DNA from: Parasitella parasitica
Taxonomy: Eukaryota; Mucoromycota; Mucoromycetes; Mucorales; Mucoraceae
Direction of reading: 5' to 3'
Assembly: GCA_025201805.1 (NCBI GenBank)
Contig: MU619365.1
Span: 6,802 to 45,409 of the forward strand
Length of the DNA: 38,608 nt
Positions 20,524 through 31,532 of the stretch are shown piece by piece. The stretch's first letter is position 1. Every line of letters begins with the position of its first letter. Below the pieces are notes generated by a model. It saw nothing but the letters and a program-made list of their open reading frames with translations, had not been told where the DNA came from and ran no database searches. The position numbers and the translations under genes are program-made.

Positions 20524-22246
20524 TTAGAAGATTTGCGCTTCCTCAAAAAAATATGATTTAAATGTTGTGCTTCGATAAATCGTTGTAGTACTTTCCAGGT
20601 GTTCCGTTTTGCATTGATTCAACTTCATCGTTAACCAAGTCATTCTTTTGGTTTTTATTACTTGCTCCGCGTAAATTACAAAGTTTTGCATGTAATCAAG
20701 CGGCGGGCGCAATCATCAATGTCAAATTCATTTTGAGATCTCTTTGCCATGATTCTAATATTCAATTTGAGGGCCAGATTTGTCTCCATGCAATTAAAAG
20801 AAACCGTATCACCCCTAGAACAATAAAATGGAATCAGCTTCAAGAATACTCGGTTTTTTAGTGTAATTTACCTGCCACTGCAAAAAGAGATGACTATGAT
20901 CATTGAAGTAATATTCAAACAATTGGGACCATTATCGAATTAATATGGTCTGTTCCGAGCATTCCTTCAAGTACGTGTCTTCTAATGATGAGATGTTGTA
21001 TGCAAATGCATATAATCTTGAAAGAATATTAATTTTTATATTTCAGTTATAATCGAGTTCGTTCAACCTACATGTGCACGCAGATCTGCTTCACAACTTT
21101 CTCGTTCCTATCCTTTGGGCAATATAGGTCAAACTCCTCGTACTTTTTCAACAGTGACCTTCTACCATCAACCTAAAAAAAATTCCTTAGATCAATGAAT
21201 CAATTAGCTATAATAATTGGAATAACATAAAGAAAGTATTACCTTCTTGAAGCAAAAAGGGGATTTTAGGATGGTTGGATTTGGAATACGATATTGATAT
21301 TTATTCAAGTAGTTCTTAACGAGGGCCCCACCCATCTGTAATGATTCACATTACATGATGTCTCATTTTACATGAAACATCCAATTATCATCAATAGATT
21401 CAATTTTCACAACTTCAGTGAAAATATCTGCTTAATTCTAATTCTTCTAATCTTGATCTTAATTATCACTATAATTAAAAAGCATAGTTAGTTTTATTAT
21501 TTACACAATTGATCTGCCACTTCTGATCAACATCTACCATTATAAAGGAGTTTATCACTATAAACTTACCTGCATACATTGCTGTCAATTACTACTTGCC
21601 CAGTAATATCCACGTATACTATATAGTAAGTAATAGCCCAGATAGCAATGTCAGCAATTAGAAATGCCAACTTGACATTAACATAGTACATCATTCTACC
21701 CTTTTACTACCAGATAATTGTACTCTATCACACCATCAATGCAATTTAGCTGCCTGGGTTCTTATTTGATATGTCAAGGATAGACTTACTAGCAAAAGTA
21801 TTTGCTTTTCTTGTACTTTATGATGATTTCGTGTGTTAATTTATTTGGGTCACTTCCGAGCGTACCAGATAGCCCTTTTATTCTAGTTTTATCAACAGCA
21901 ATCTAGATAAAAAGACTTGGTATCAAACAACTTTTATTTGATTACTATCATATAACATTATTATGCGTACCTTCTTCCTTTCCCTTTTTTCTATATCTAC
22001 GACGCGATCCGATTTTCTTTTTGAAAACTTCCAATAGTTTAGTAGGAGTAGTAGCCTTTTCTTTTTGTTTAAAATACTTACTTTTCCTGTTATGCTCTGA
22101 TGAAACAAAGAAGATTGAATTAGTAATTTATAAATTTATAGCATTTGATAAACATCTAATCTCTGTTGTTGTATTTTCAGCTCAATAATCTGCTTCTCAT
22201 CTGTGCTTTTCTTTAAAAGATCAATCAATTCGGATTCGTTTGACAT
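20524..22246 (-). pseudogene. Multi-exon pseudogene of an unrecognised family
   Basis: Coding-like blocks bounded by GT-AG signals lie in order on the minus strand. They are 22246-22154 (MSNESELIDLLKKSTDEKQ), a 15-nt block near 22095, 22055-21971 (ATTPTKLLEVFKKKIGSRRR), 21902-21790 (IAVDKTRIKGLSGTLGSDPN), a block at about 21550-21700, 21335-21243 (MGGALVKNYLNKYQYRIPNP), 21172-21072 (LLKKYEEFDLYCPKDRNEK) and a 3' part with LYAFAYNISSLEDTYLKECS and FEYYFNDHSHLFLQ. The last joins keep phase exactly. Breaks are an in-frame TAA at 20932-20934, a frameshift in the GC-rich run near 20705, and phase conflicts at two upstream junctions. From memory it resembles an expanded hypothetical family of Mucorales, but I cannot name it. 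Confidence 0.55.
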
Positions 22247-22248
22247 TG

Positions 22249-22518
22249 TTAACTTTGAAATAAATGGGATAAAAAGACCTTTTTTTTTAAAAAAATGAAG
22301 TGCAAAGAGATTGTGATAGATATTTCATGGGCGCATCCTAATTTATCTGGGCTCTCATAGATTTGGTACATAATCCTGATGGCCCTTAAAACATACAAGC
22401 CCTCTCTTTTAATATATTCATGTAGACTATAGTAGTTCTTGGCTGTGAGAGCCCTAATGAATTCATCTCTTATAATGGCATCATCGGTTGCACTGTATCT
22501 TATTAATGTTTCTCGCAT
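22249..22518 (-). CDS. Uncertain small ORF
   Basis: An 89-codon minus-strand frame begins MRETLIRYSATDDAIIRDEF and contains NYYSLHEYIKREGLYVLRAI, which looks like ordinary helical protein. The last 20 codons are low-complexity. It ends three bases before the start of the multi-exon pseudogene, so it may be a decayed 5' piece of the same locus or a small independent gene. It is not recognised. Confidence 0.3.
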   Translation of the reverse strand: MRETLIRYSATDDAIIRDEFIRALTAKNYYSLHEYIKREGLYVLRAIRIMYQIYESPDKLGCAHEISITISLHFIFLKKKVFLSHLFQS

Positions 22519-23848
22519 TGAAAATTATTTTGTGAACGAGCAAGTTTGCATTACTTTGTAGCGCTCAGAATATGCTGCCACAGGTCTGTTACGCTTCACA
22601 AAGCAGTTAATCATGCCACGCTAGATAATGACGGCCTCTTTAGCAAACAAGCTTTCTTCTACGGATGTGATGGCTCTACTACGTGATTGTTAATCCATCA
22701 CTTGGCTACAGCACTGTATATAGAATAAATAGCTTTTGGTTCAAAACCAGACATGCTGGAGTCTGCCTCATTTGCTAAATACGTTTTTCCCGATGCAGGA
22801 CTACTCATATATAGATGGCTGCAAAAACCACACAACCTTCATACAAAAAGTGAATATAAACGCTACATTTTTTACATAAAGGACGAACCAAAACCATGTT
22901 TTATCTTTTCCCCGATACCCTGGGGATCAACTGATACATAGGCTGCTTTTGTGCTCTTTTTACCATATGTCCAGCAAAAAGCGCAAGATTATTTGGCTAA
23001 CTCAATTAGTAAAATGTTTCATCAGAGCTTTTATCCTATTGAGGGCTCTATGGTTTCTCGGATGCAAGGTAAAAGATCCAGAAAACAAGAGGCTAGTGCT
23101 TGTTTTAATATTTTGTACGCATTCACATCACTTTTTATTTTTATTTTCATGGTTGCATCTATGAATCTTACTGAAATCTATCAATGAGCATTTGTCAAGC
23201 TGCCTTACGTAAGTAGTTCACCTGACCTCATTGGTTCAATTTCCATATTGCTTTTGAAATAGTAAATAGTAAGGATTAGAAACAATAGGGCCCAACAAAG
23301 GCTTTTCAGCATAAAAAAAAGAAAAACTATAAAGAGCATTATGCGGTTAATATGAATGGTATTCCATATAGGATTTGAAAATCGGTCAGCTCATGGAGAA
23401 TATAAACTGATATAAATCTATGACTATCAAGTGTCAAGCAGGGTCCATTCGAGCTTATTAATGTTAGTACCTATGTACAAGATGTGGCTCTAGTGCGTAC
23501 TTGGTAGTTTCATCACTTTAGTTGCATTTATTCCACGAATGCCAGGAACCGCCTTCTGCCATCATTGTAAACAAACATGGATTCGGTAGCAAGCAGATTT
23601 GATTAGGTGGGAAAAAGGAAGAACCCTTATCAGTCATAGGACATATAAACGGCTGGGTACACCAACAGCTGGGTACGCCATTAGGTAAAGGGTCTCTGTG
23701 GATTCCGCGGAGCAACTGCGTCTAAAAGGCTACATCACCTTGTAAAAACCTCATTTGATCTTCTTGGTGTCTTGAAACCTATTTTTCCTCTTTTTCTTTT
23801 CTCCTTCCCTTTTCTCATCGTATTATCTATCTTGCTGCTCTCTGCCTC

Positions 23849-23879
<31 letters not shown>

Positions 23880-23885
23880 GCCGAA
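22519..23885. other. Gene-poor region with doubtful coding fragments
   Basis: Two plus-strand stretches look partly coding: 22753-22941 (FPDAGLLIYRWLQKP) and about 22945-23187 (VLFLPYVQQKAQDYLANSI). They lie in different frames, and no splice join was found, so they may be remains of one gene. A poly(T) of about 23 bases (23857-23879) sits directly before the zinc-finger start codon. A short direct repeat, CAGCTGGGTAC, occurs at about 23650-23675. Confidence 0.35.
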
Positions 23886-25012
23886 ATGAACGAAGGATTG
23901 CTATCAGTAAAAAATGCGTCTGGCAGACAAGTCAGCTTGTTGAATAACAACGACGAACAGCTAGATTCCATTGTAAAACCACCTACTTCGCCAGCATCTT
24001 ACTCGTCATCCGCTGATGAGTGGCAACAGGACACCCAGCACTCCAAGAGAAAATACCATTGCATCGAGCCTGGCTGTAAAAAAAGCTTCACCACAAGGTA
24101 ATGTTTACAACACTACGACGGCCAAAATTAACGTACTTAAACCTCGACGAATTTAGTGGCCATCTTGCAAGACACAACAGGATTCATACAGGCGAAAAGA
24201 ATTTTCCATGTCTTTTTCCAGGTTGTCAATCAAGGTTTTCACGTCAAGACAATATGATGCAACACTATAGAACGCACATGTCACCGAAATCTAGAAGATC
24301 CCAAAAGAGAGGATTAGCCGAAGAAACGAGACCAAAGCCTCGTCTTCATGCTCACCATCGTATCAGATCAGATCCCGTAAGAGTAGAGCCGCCACTTACA
24401 ATTGATCAGCATCTTTCAAACTACCATCAATCGTTATCCGGCGCCACAGCCACGCACGAAAGACACACTCCTGTTAGATTCAATTTTCCGCTGCCATTAT
24501 CCTCTGCAGCTAGATCACCCTCTAATTTAAAAAACGTTATCCCAGCACAGCAGCCGCCTTATGTGCCTCAATTACCAATGCAACAACAGCGTGATCGCAC
24601 TCCCTCGCCTACTCTTTCTCACTCTTCTTCGTCAGCATCATTGCCGTCTTTTCATCGTATTCTCGATGATGCCAGTAATCCTGCCTCTGGGCCTACCTCT
24701 CCTCCAAACGAACCGCTTGCAAATGAAAGGAAATCCTCGCCAATTTCGGCTCCTTTCAACTCTACGACGACCACTCTGTTTTACCAACACCGTCCCTTAA
24801 CTTTCACAAGACCTCAAAACTCGAGTTTCCCGTATACATTGCTTCACCCCGCACAGCAAGAAGAACAATCGTCTAACGTAGCACGAACTCAACCTAGTGG
24901 GAATAATCAATCATCGTCTGATGACAAAGACAAAGACAGTAATAACAGCTCAAAATCGCCTTCTTCAGATAGTCTGCTCCAATTAGCCCATATTGTATCT
25001 ACCTTTGGCTAA
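23886..25012 (+). CDS. C2H2 zinc-finger regulator, Nrg1-like
   Basis: Exons are 23886-24097 and 24157-25012, giving 355 residues. The intron splits finger 1 and restores FTTSGHLARHNRIHTGEK. Finger 1 uses C59, C64, H77 and H81. Finger 2 uses C89, C94, H107 and H111 (FPGCQSRFSRQDNMMQHYR). The finger pair and linker match the Nrg1/Nrg2 type, which repress stress, filamentation and carbon-source genes in yeasts; that role is inferred. The rest is Ser/Pro/Gln-rich and disordered, ending in a hydrophobic motif LLQLAHIVSTFG. I choose the ATG at 23886. An in-frame ATG at 23772 would add a poly-Phe leader translated from the poly(T) tract, which is implausible. Confidence 0.88.
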
Positions 25013-26925
25013 GCTCCTTTCCCCTCTCCTCTCCCCCCCCCCCCTTTTTTTTTTTTTTTTTTTTTTGCTTGCTTGCTTGCTTGTTGTACCAGTTATTCTG
25101 TTCATCTTTACCCTCTTCTTTTTGTTGTTTTTTTGTGTATATATAACTGTTCATTTTACCTCTTCTTTTTCTTTCAAACATTCATTCTTTGTCTGGCTGT
25201 GCCTATTTTCAATAAAATAAAAACTGTGCCTGAATGTGCTATATCGTACATGGATTTGGCACTGCACTTTTTGGCGTATTGCACCCTACTTCAAATGGCT
25301 TTTAAAGTAAGCGTTCGTTTCCTCAAGTTACAAATACATTGTGCGCTAGATTGAATCTGTTTGATGCTCAATGGTATTTTAATATGACTCCAGTTTCATG
25401 TAAAAGTGCAAACTATATTATATATGGTCAATCAGCCAATTGAAACAAAACCTCCTCAATTGGTTTAAAAATAGTTTAACCCGTTCCTTGAAACCAAAGA
25501 ACGTTCGATTGCCTATCACTATTCATGTAATCATGCAGTACACTACACCTCATGTTTTCTTTCCAGCAGCTTTTGACTCAAAATGATGGATGGAACTAGT
25601 TATTTTAATGGTCAATTGACCAAATAGAGGTCTCGGGGAGAAATCCCCTAACTCGGGCGGGTATTTGGGGGGGGGGGCAGGATAACCCACATACGCTGAT
25701 GAACTTTTAGTTTTATTACTGTCATTAGACACTGAGCAAGTGACAATGTTGAGTATTCATATGCAAATAAGAAAGTTGAGGGGGGAGAAGGTTGGCTCAC
25801 AAAGCCTACATAATAGGGAATCCTAAACTTTTTTTTTTTTTTTTTTTTTTTCTTAAAAAAGAAAAAAGAAAAATGAGGTAGTAGCCTAGTAAATCATTAT
25901 CTACAAAGTACTATAAGCATAACCTTTGTTAATATTCGACTGAGAATTACATCTTACTGAAAAGAAAAATAAACATGTACTACACATGCACATGTACTTG
26001 ATATATTGAAGACCGATTTAAAAGCATTTCTTGAGATAGCGAGCCTGTAAAATGACGCCGTATATCAAACATAGTGGGATTGAGCGGCTTTTACATGTAT
26101 ACGAGGATGCCATGTTTATGTGAAATCAAAAACTGTGATTTATCAAAATAAAAATAAAAAAACTCAAAAATAATGATGCGAACTAACATGCTTTCAGAGA
26201 TTGGTGCTTTATTGTCTTTGTTGGATTGTCAGGGTCAGCCTTGTTTCCCAAAATATTTTGCAGTTTTTTCCATGTCAAATGCTGTAAATTGATACAGATA
26301 CTCGGAACTCGTGGAAAGTAATTGAAATAGACTCTTGTACATACAAAAACAAGTTGACTCCATATTTTATTGATTTTTTTTCTTTAAAAAAAAGATTGTC
26401 AGCTTTATACTGTCTAACTGTTAATATGTATTGTATGTGCAAAACTGAAAATTGGCGCTAGAAGCACAGTAATGAAAGGAGGGGCAATAATCTATTTTGG
26501 CGTGAAGAAAACTATCTTTTTGATTGGATACCTTGACAGTACCTTGAAATCAAACTGTCTTTCAAATGTTATATATCTAAAAGCAATATATAAATATGCT
26601 CATTTAATGATTCATTCGATAGCCATGTATGTTTTTATCTTGGAGTAAAAGAGACCTTGGATTAGCCATGAAATTTATACTCAATTTTCAATGTAATTTT
26701 ATGTTGACTCTCACAGAGAAGCACACTTCATTCGAATGAGGAGGGTCGGGACAAGATACCCCTTCCCTGCTTTTTCGACCTCTCCTGGAAGGCTTTTGTT
26801 TAGCTTCCATCATATTTAATGACCGCGTTTCGATTATCTTTACGGGGTGGCCCTGTTGTTAAATGTTCCTCTTTTAACCCCACTCTTACCACTTTTCTTT
26901 TGAAAACAAAAAACATAAAAAAAAA
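25013..26925. other. Long intergenic region, no gene seen
   Basis: About 1.9 kb without supported coding sequence. It contains a C10/T20 run at 25035-25066 followed by (GCTT)n, a small hairpin GGGGA-GAAA-TCCCC near 25635-25650, a G11 run near 25667, and poly(T) near 25829-25851. The last 200 bp should be the phosphate carrier promoter. Confidence 0.5.
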
Positions 26926-28316
26926 ATGTTCCCATCTCAAGAATCATTAAAGAAGAACTTCATTGTCCCTTCTCCTGCTGGTGATGTTGCCGCCCCTACC
27001 GGTGCTAACCTTTACGCTCGTTTTGCCATTGCTGGTGCTGTCTGTTGCGCTGTCACCCACGGTGCTATGTAAGTCTCCTGATTTCAAGTAACATGTTTTA
27101 GATTGCAAAACTAACTTTGATTTAGGGTAAATATACTTTGCTGATATTAAGCTGGACCAAAGCGCAAGTATTAATCATTTATTATGTAATAGACTCCCGT
27201 GGATGTCGTCAAGACTAGAATCCAATTGTCTCCCGAGGTTTACAACAAGGTAAATATAAACTGCCCTTTTTTTTTTTTTTTTTTTGTAAAGAGAGGAAGG
27301 GGAGGCAATACAGTGGCCAAGTGTGTCACTCGAAAAGTGCTGCATTCTGCAATTGAATGGGAAATTACGGAAAGGATAGAAATTTTAGTTTGACTCATAA
27401 TTTTCTTCTGCAGGGTATGATTGCTGGCTTCCGTCAAGTCATTGCCGCTGAAGGTGCTGGTGCTCTTTTGACCGGTTTCGGCCCCACTGCTGCCGGTTAC
27501 TTCTTGCAAGGTGCTTTCAAGTTTGGTGGTTATGAATTCTGGAAAAAGACCTTCATTGAGATGGTTGGTGCTGAAAAGGCCTCCGAGAACCGTACTGCCA
27601 TCTATCTCGGTTCTTCTGCCATTGCCGAATTCTTTGCTGATGTTGCCCTCTGTCCTTTGGAGGCTACTCGTATTCGTCTCGTTTCTCAACCTACTTTTGC
27701 TACTGGTCTTCTCAGCGGTTTCTCCAAGATTTTGAAGGAAGAAGGTGCCATCAAGGGTTTCTACTCTGGTTTCGGTCCCATCTTGTTGAAGCAAGTTCCT
27801 TATACCATGGCCAAGTTCGTTGTCTTTGAACGTACCACGTAAGTTATAGTGTCTGTGTGCGTTTGTCTGTGTACTGATTTTCTTTTTCTTTATTGAAATG
27901 CTAGTGAATTGATCTTGAACCAAATCGGTACTCCCAAGGACCAACTTGCTCCCTCTACCTTGACCACTGTCAATCTTGGTTCTGGTATCGTTGCCGGTAC
28001 TGTTGCCGCCATCGTCTCTCAACCTGCTGATACCTTGTTGTCCAAAATCAACAAGCAAAAGGGTGCTGCCGGTGAATCTCTCACCTCTCGTCTCGTCTCT
28101 ATGGCTGGTCAACTTGGTGTCAAGGGCCTCTTCTTGGGTCTCGGTCCTCGTATTGTCATGGTTGCTACTCTTACTGCCGGTCAATTGTAAGTTTTTTTGT
28201 GTGTTGCTGTATGGGATGTATTACTAAGCTTTTTTATTTTAATTTTTTATAGCGCCATCTATGGTGATATCAAGCGTGTTTTGGGTGCTACTGGTGGTGT
28301 TGAAATCAGCAAGTAA
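26926..28316 (+). CDS. MIR1: Mitochondrial phosphate carrier, with a putative 1-nt exon
   Basis: The carrier imports phosphate with protons across the inner mitochondrial membrane for ATP synthesis. Exons are 26926-27068, 27126 (one base), 27193-27249, 27414-27838, 27905-28186 and 28253-28316, giving 323 residues. The three mitochondrial carrier signatures are [20 protein letters not shown] and [10 protein letters not shown], and the whole closely matches yeast Mir1 ([29 protein letters not shown]). Without the single G at 27126 the first two coding blocks are out of phase; with it the codon ATG is rebuilt, giving the conserved HGAMTPVD. Both flanking introns have good signals (GTAAGT with CTAAC and TTTAG; GTAAAT with TAATAG). 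Codon bias suggests high expression. It is convergent with Atg101. Confidence 0.94.
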
Positions 28317-28466
28317 TTTCAATATAAAAAAAAAACTTATATATACTTTTCAATTTTTAATGATTGAAAAAACCTTATTATTTATACATTGTTTGGTTTG
28401 TTTGAATCCAAAAGAAAATAAAAGAATGTTACTATGTTAACATGTAGACACAGTAAAAAAAAAAAA

Positions 28467-29497
28467 TCAGGACATTCTTCTGTCAGATCTTATACTTGAG
28501 GGTCGGCTGTTGGCTTTTGCTGCTGATGTAGTATTTTGTATGATTGGACTACTCGTCGACTTTTCTATCGTCGGTGCATCTGTAACCAGCATTCTTTTGA
28601 TTATAGAGTTCCAACTTTCAGACTGTGTTTGCGTCGCAATTTGGTATGGAAATGGATTGCCTTCTGTTGTTGTGATCGACGGTATATGCTCCTTATAATC
28701 GTTGACAATCTTTAGTATCTTCATTAGATTCTGTCCGAATTGATCTTCCACAGATTTCGTCGATTTTAGTTTCTCTAGTAATAATACCATTTATTTGTTT
28801 ATATGTGAAGAAAAATAATAATAAAAAAAGTCTGTGTGTTTTGTATGCACATGTAAAAGTTTTACCTTGTTCTGATTTAGGCGGTTGGATCAAATTAAGC
28901 GTGATCTCCCATTGCTCCCAGCACACAAATTCTTCTGATTTCGAAAACTGAAACCAGTTTTTCTTCAATCTCTTTTCATAAAACAAAACTGCCAGCTACT
29001 TTTTCTGGTCAGTACGACTACTACTACTGGGTAATTTTGGTTCGAAATACCTTTCCTTGCGCTACTTGTGTTGGGCTGCTACTATGATGCAGGAATTCCG
29101 CTACTTTCTCTTCAATCAGGTTTTCGATATCTACGTTATCAGTAATAGACTTGGAAAGGCATGAGTATTCAGGGTAAATGCGGCTTGACTTGGTTGCGCT
29201 TATACATTACTACTGTTGTGTTTAGAACTCTGAGTTCGCGAGGCACTACATTGATGAGCAATCTATGAAAAAAAATAGAATGCAGCAGTCCTAAATGATA
29301 GGTGAGCTATTGCTGATAGAAATGAGCCTATTATTACGAATTACCCCGAAGCACATCCTTAACCTGGTCTCTCGGTAGAGAAGTCTATCCAAACCCGCAG
29401 CATATCGGCAACAATCAACAATCAGTATTACGCAGCACATGTACGTGTGTATATAATATACCATCTCCAAACCAAATTCTTGTTGCAACGTAGTCAT
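28467..29497 (-). CDS. ATG101: Autophagy-related protein Atg101
   Basis: Atg101 is a HORMA-fold protein that pairs with Atg13 in the Atg1/ULK initiation complex. Exons are 29497-29462, 29384-29345, 29290-29211, 29149-29051, 28995-28866 and 28774-28467; all phases agree and give 230 residues (human 218). Recognised pieces are RDQVKDVLRGLLHSIFFHRL, ENLIEEKVAEF, LAVLFYEKRLKKNWFQF, CWEQWEITLNLI and KILKIVNDYKEHIPSI. The exposed WF finger, which recruits downstream factors, is present at W99-F100. The tail after PFPYQI is Ser-rich. The exon 3 donor is the least certain, because GTAGTA offers two in-frame choices differing by one Val. The gene is intron-dense for its size. Confidence 0.87.
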
Positions 29498-29643
29498 TTT
29501 TTTTATTTTTTTTTTTATTATTACACTTGCAAGATGTGAAGAAAAAAGAAGGGGGATAGTTTGCCTCGCTCTCTCTTTTTGTGATCAAAAGATAGACACA
29601 AGTGATGTCACGCCACTTGCATTCAAAAGCGCAAAGCATAACT

Positions 29644-31418
29644 TTATTGAGGCTCGATCCCTAACACGGTCAATGTATTACCAACCATAATTAAACTGCC
29701 GGTAGTCAGGACCTGAACATGCGCATCACTCGATTTCTTTGAGAGATCAACAGCAAACTCTACTGCATCTTCAATCGTGCCGACGACATGGACACGGTCG
29801 TTTGAGAATTCAGGGACTAGCTCTTTCCAGCTCTTGGCGAGAGTTTGCTGCACCGAGACCGCCTCTTCCATGGAAACGGTCTTGTTGGTATTATCTGTGG
29901 TATAGCCTTCCCTGAAAGTGATATTGGTGGTGAAAATGACATGATCAAATCGGGCTTGAGGCTGTATGTTAGCAATGACTTTTAATAGATGTCGGCTATC
30001 GCGGCCATGCGTACAGTTGAAGACAAGCACTCGAATACGACTCTCCTCGTTGGATTTGCTGATTGCGGTTTTGAACCATTCAGCGCACACCTGGAGACTT
30101 TCAATCGTATGAGCGCCATCCAGATACCATGTCGCATTGTTCTTTGCTGTGGCATATTTCGTGTCCTTGATGGACAGTTGCTGCCCTCTGCCTGGCCATT
30201 TCACCAAGGCTAGTCCCCTTTTGAACCCTTCAGGTACATCTTGATCTAGGTCTGTGCCTCGGATTCGCTTTAACCATATGCGACATAATTCGATTGCTGT
30301 CAAAGCATTGTATTTTTGATGGACGCCGGCCAAGCCTATTAAACAGATGAGCGTTCTACTATGCTTGCGGAAAATAGCCTTTCGGATGGGTTACCGATTT
30401 CAACGCCTTCTAGTTTTGAAATGTCCTTGGCATGAAGAATAGTCAAAGGCGCATTCTTCTCTTGAGCTCTTCTTTCGACCACTTGCATGGCTAAAGGGGG
30501 CTGTTCGAATGAAACGACGGGCACAGTAGGCTTGATGATGCCAGCCTTGTGCCACGCAATCTTGTCAATAGTGTCTCCCAAGACAGAAACATGATCCAAA
30601 CCAAGAGCAGTGATTCCGCAAACAATTGGATTTTCAATGATATTTGTAGAATCATACTCACCGCCTACACCGACCTCTAAAATAGCACAATCAACCTTTG
30701 TATTTTTTGCACGTCGTTAGTGTCGAATCATAATGTAAATTTGCCCTCTCTCTCTCTCTCTCTCTCCCTCTCTCTGCACTACCTTCTCCTGGACAAATGC
30801 GTGCAGGGCTACCAAAGTCAGATATCTGAAATAAATGGGCTTGTCAGGGTGTTCCCGAGTATTTCTCAGCATCGCTTTAGTGTCTTGTTCAGAGAGATTC
30901 ATTGCCTTGATCGCCTCTTCTTTTGTTGCCTCGAGTCTCTCCCAAACATCTTGAGAGTATTTTGCAAATTTCTCCTCGCTGATAGGCACGCCATTGACAC
31001 GTATCCTCTCGCGTACGGCAACCAGATGGGGCGAGGTGAACAGGCCTGTTTTGATGGTGGGGTCATAGTTGTGAAGGACAGACTGGGTCAGGGCGCTTGT
31101 TGAACCCTTTCCTTTGGTGCCGGTAACGTGGATCAAATTGAGCTTATCAAAGTCTTTGGGCTGGTATCCGATGCGTCTAAAATAGTCTCTCATCTCTGGA
31201 AGGCTTTTTTCGTTCATTCTGGGCCCGGCCTTGCGTAGCTTTTCCAATAAAGCAGCATTGCTTTGCAACGAGTTGAGTTTGTCGACCGCATCTTTATAGC
31301 TGAACATTCTTATATGAGCGACAGAGAAGCTTCTCTTTTGCAGTGGTAGCGGTAGTGGTGGTGGTAGTAGTTGGAAAGAAGAAGAAGAAAAAAAAGCAAA
31401 TTTATTCAGTTTCTTCAT
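29644..31418 (-). CDS. MET7: Folylpolyglutamate synthase
   Basis: The enzyme adds glutamates to tetrahydrofolates using ATP, retaining folates in cells and mitochondria and making the cofactor form needed by Met6. Exons are 31418-30783, 30695-30395 and 30335-29644, giving 542 residues. The P-loop is IHVTGTKGKGST (about 96-107). Further motifs are GLFTSPHLVAVRERIRVNG, AILEVGVGGEYDSTN, HKAGIIKP and WYLDGAHTIESL. The first 37 residues are rich in basic, hydrophobic and Ser residues, like a mitochondrial presequence. A second in-frame ATG (31307) precedes the domain, so mitochondrial and cytosolic forms from alternative starts are plausible, as known for FPGS elsewhere. Intron 1 contains a long GA repeat. 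The MoCF/CinA-type gene lies 115 bp upstream on the same strand. Confidence 0.95.
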
Positions 31419-31532
31419 AATTGACAGCCCAAATGATAAATAAAAAAAGATTTTTTTGCTTGTTTGGAAATTTGGCGATCGTTTTCATGATGGAAGCATT
31501 GTCCAATCAAACGTGGGCATCTACATCAAATC

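Noticed and set aside
23518-23715. 65-codon minus-strand frame
   Set aside because: Cys/Pro-rich chance translation with no partner exon, no recognisable motif and direct repeats in the DNA.
23772-23885. Upstream start for the zinc-finger protein
   Set aside because: It would add a hydrophobic and poly-Phe leader from the poly(T) tract. The ATG at 23886 directly precedes plausible coding sequence.
24998-25354. Plus and minus frames around 25.0-25.35 kb
   Set aside because: Low-complexity translations of poly(T), CT-rich and GCTT repeats following the zinc-finger stop codon.
27240-28184. 314-codon minus-strand open frame across the phosphate carrier
   Set aside because: It runs antisense through exons and introns of a clear carrier gene and has a Thr/Gln/Gly-rich artefactual composition.
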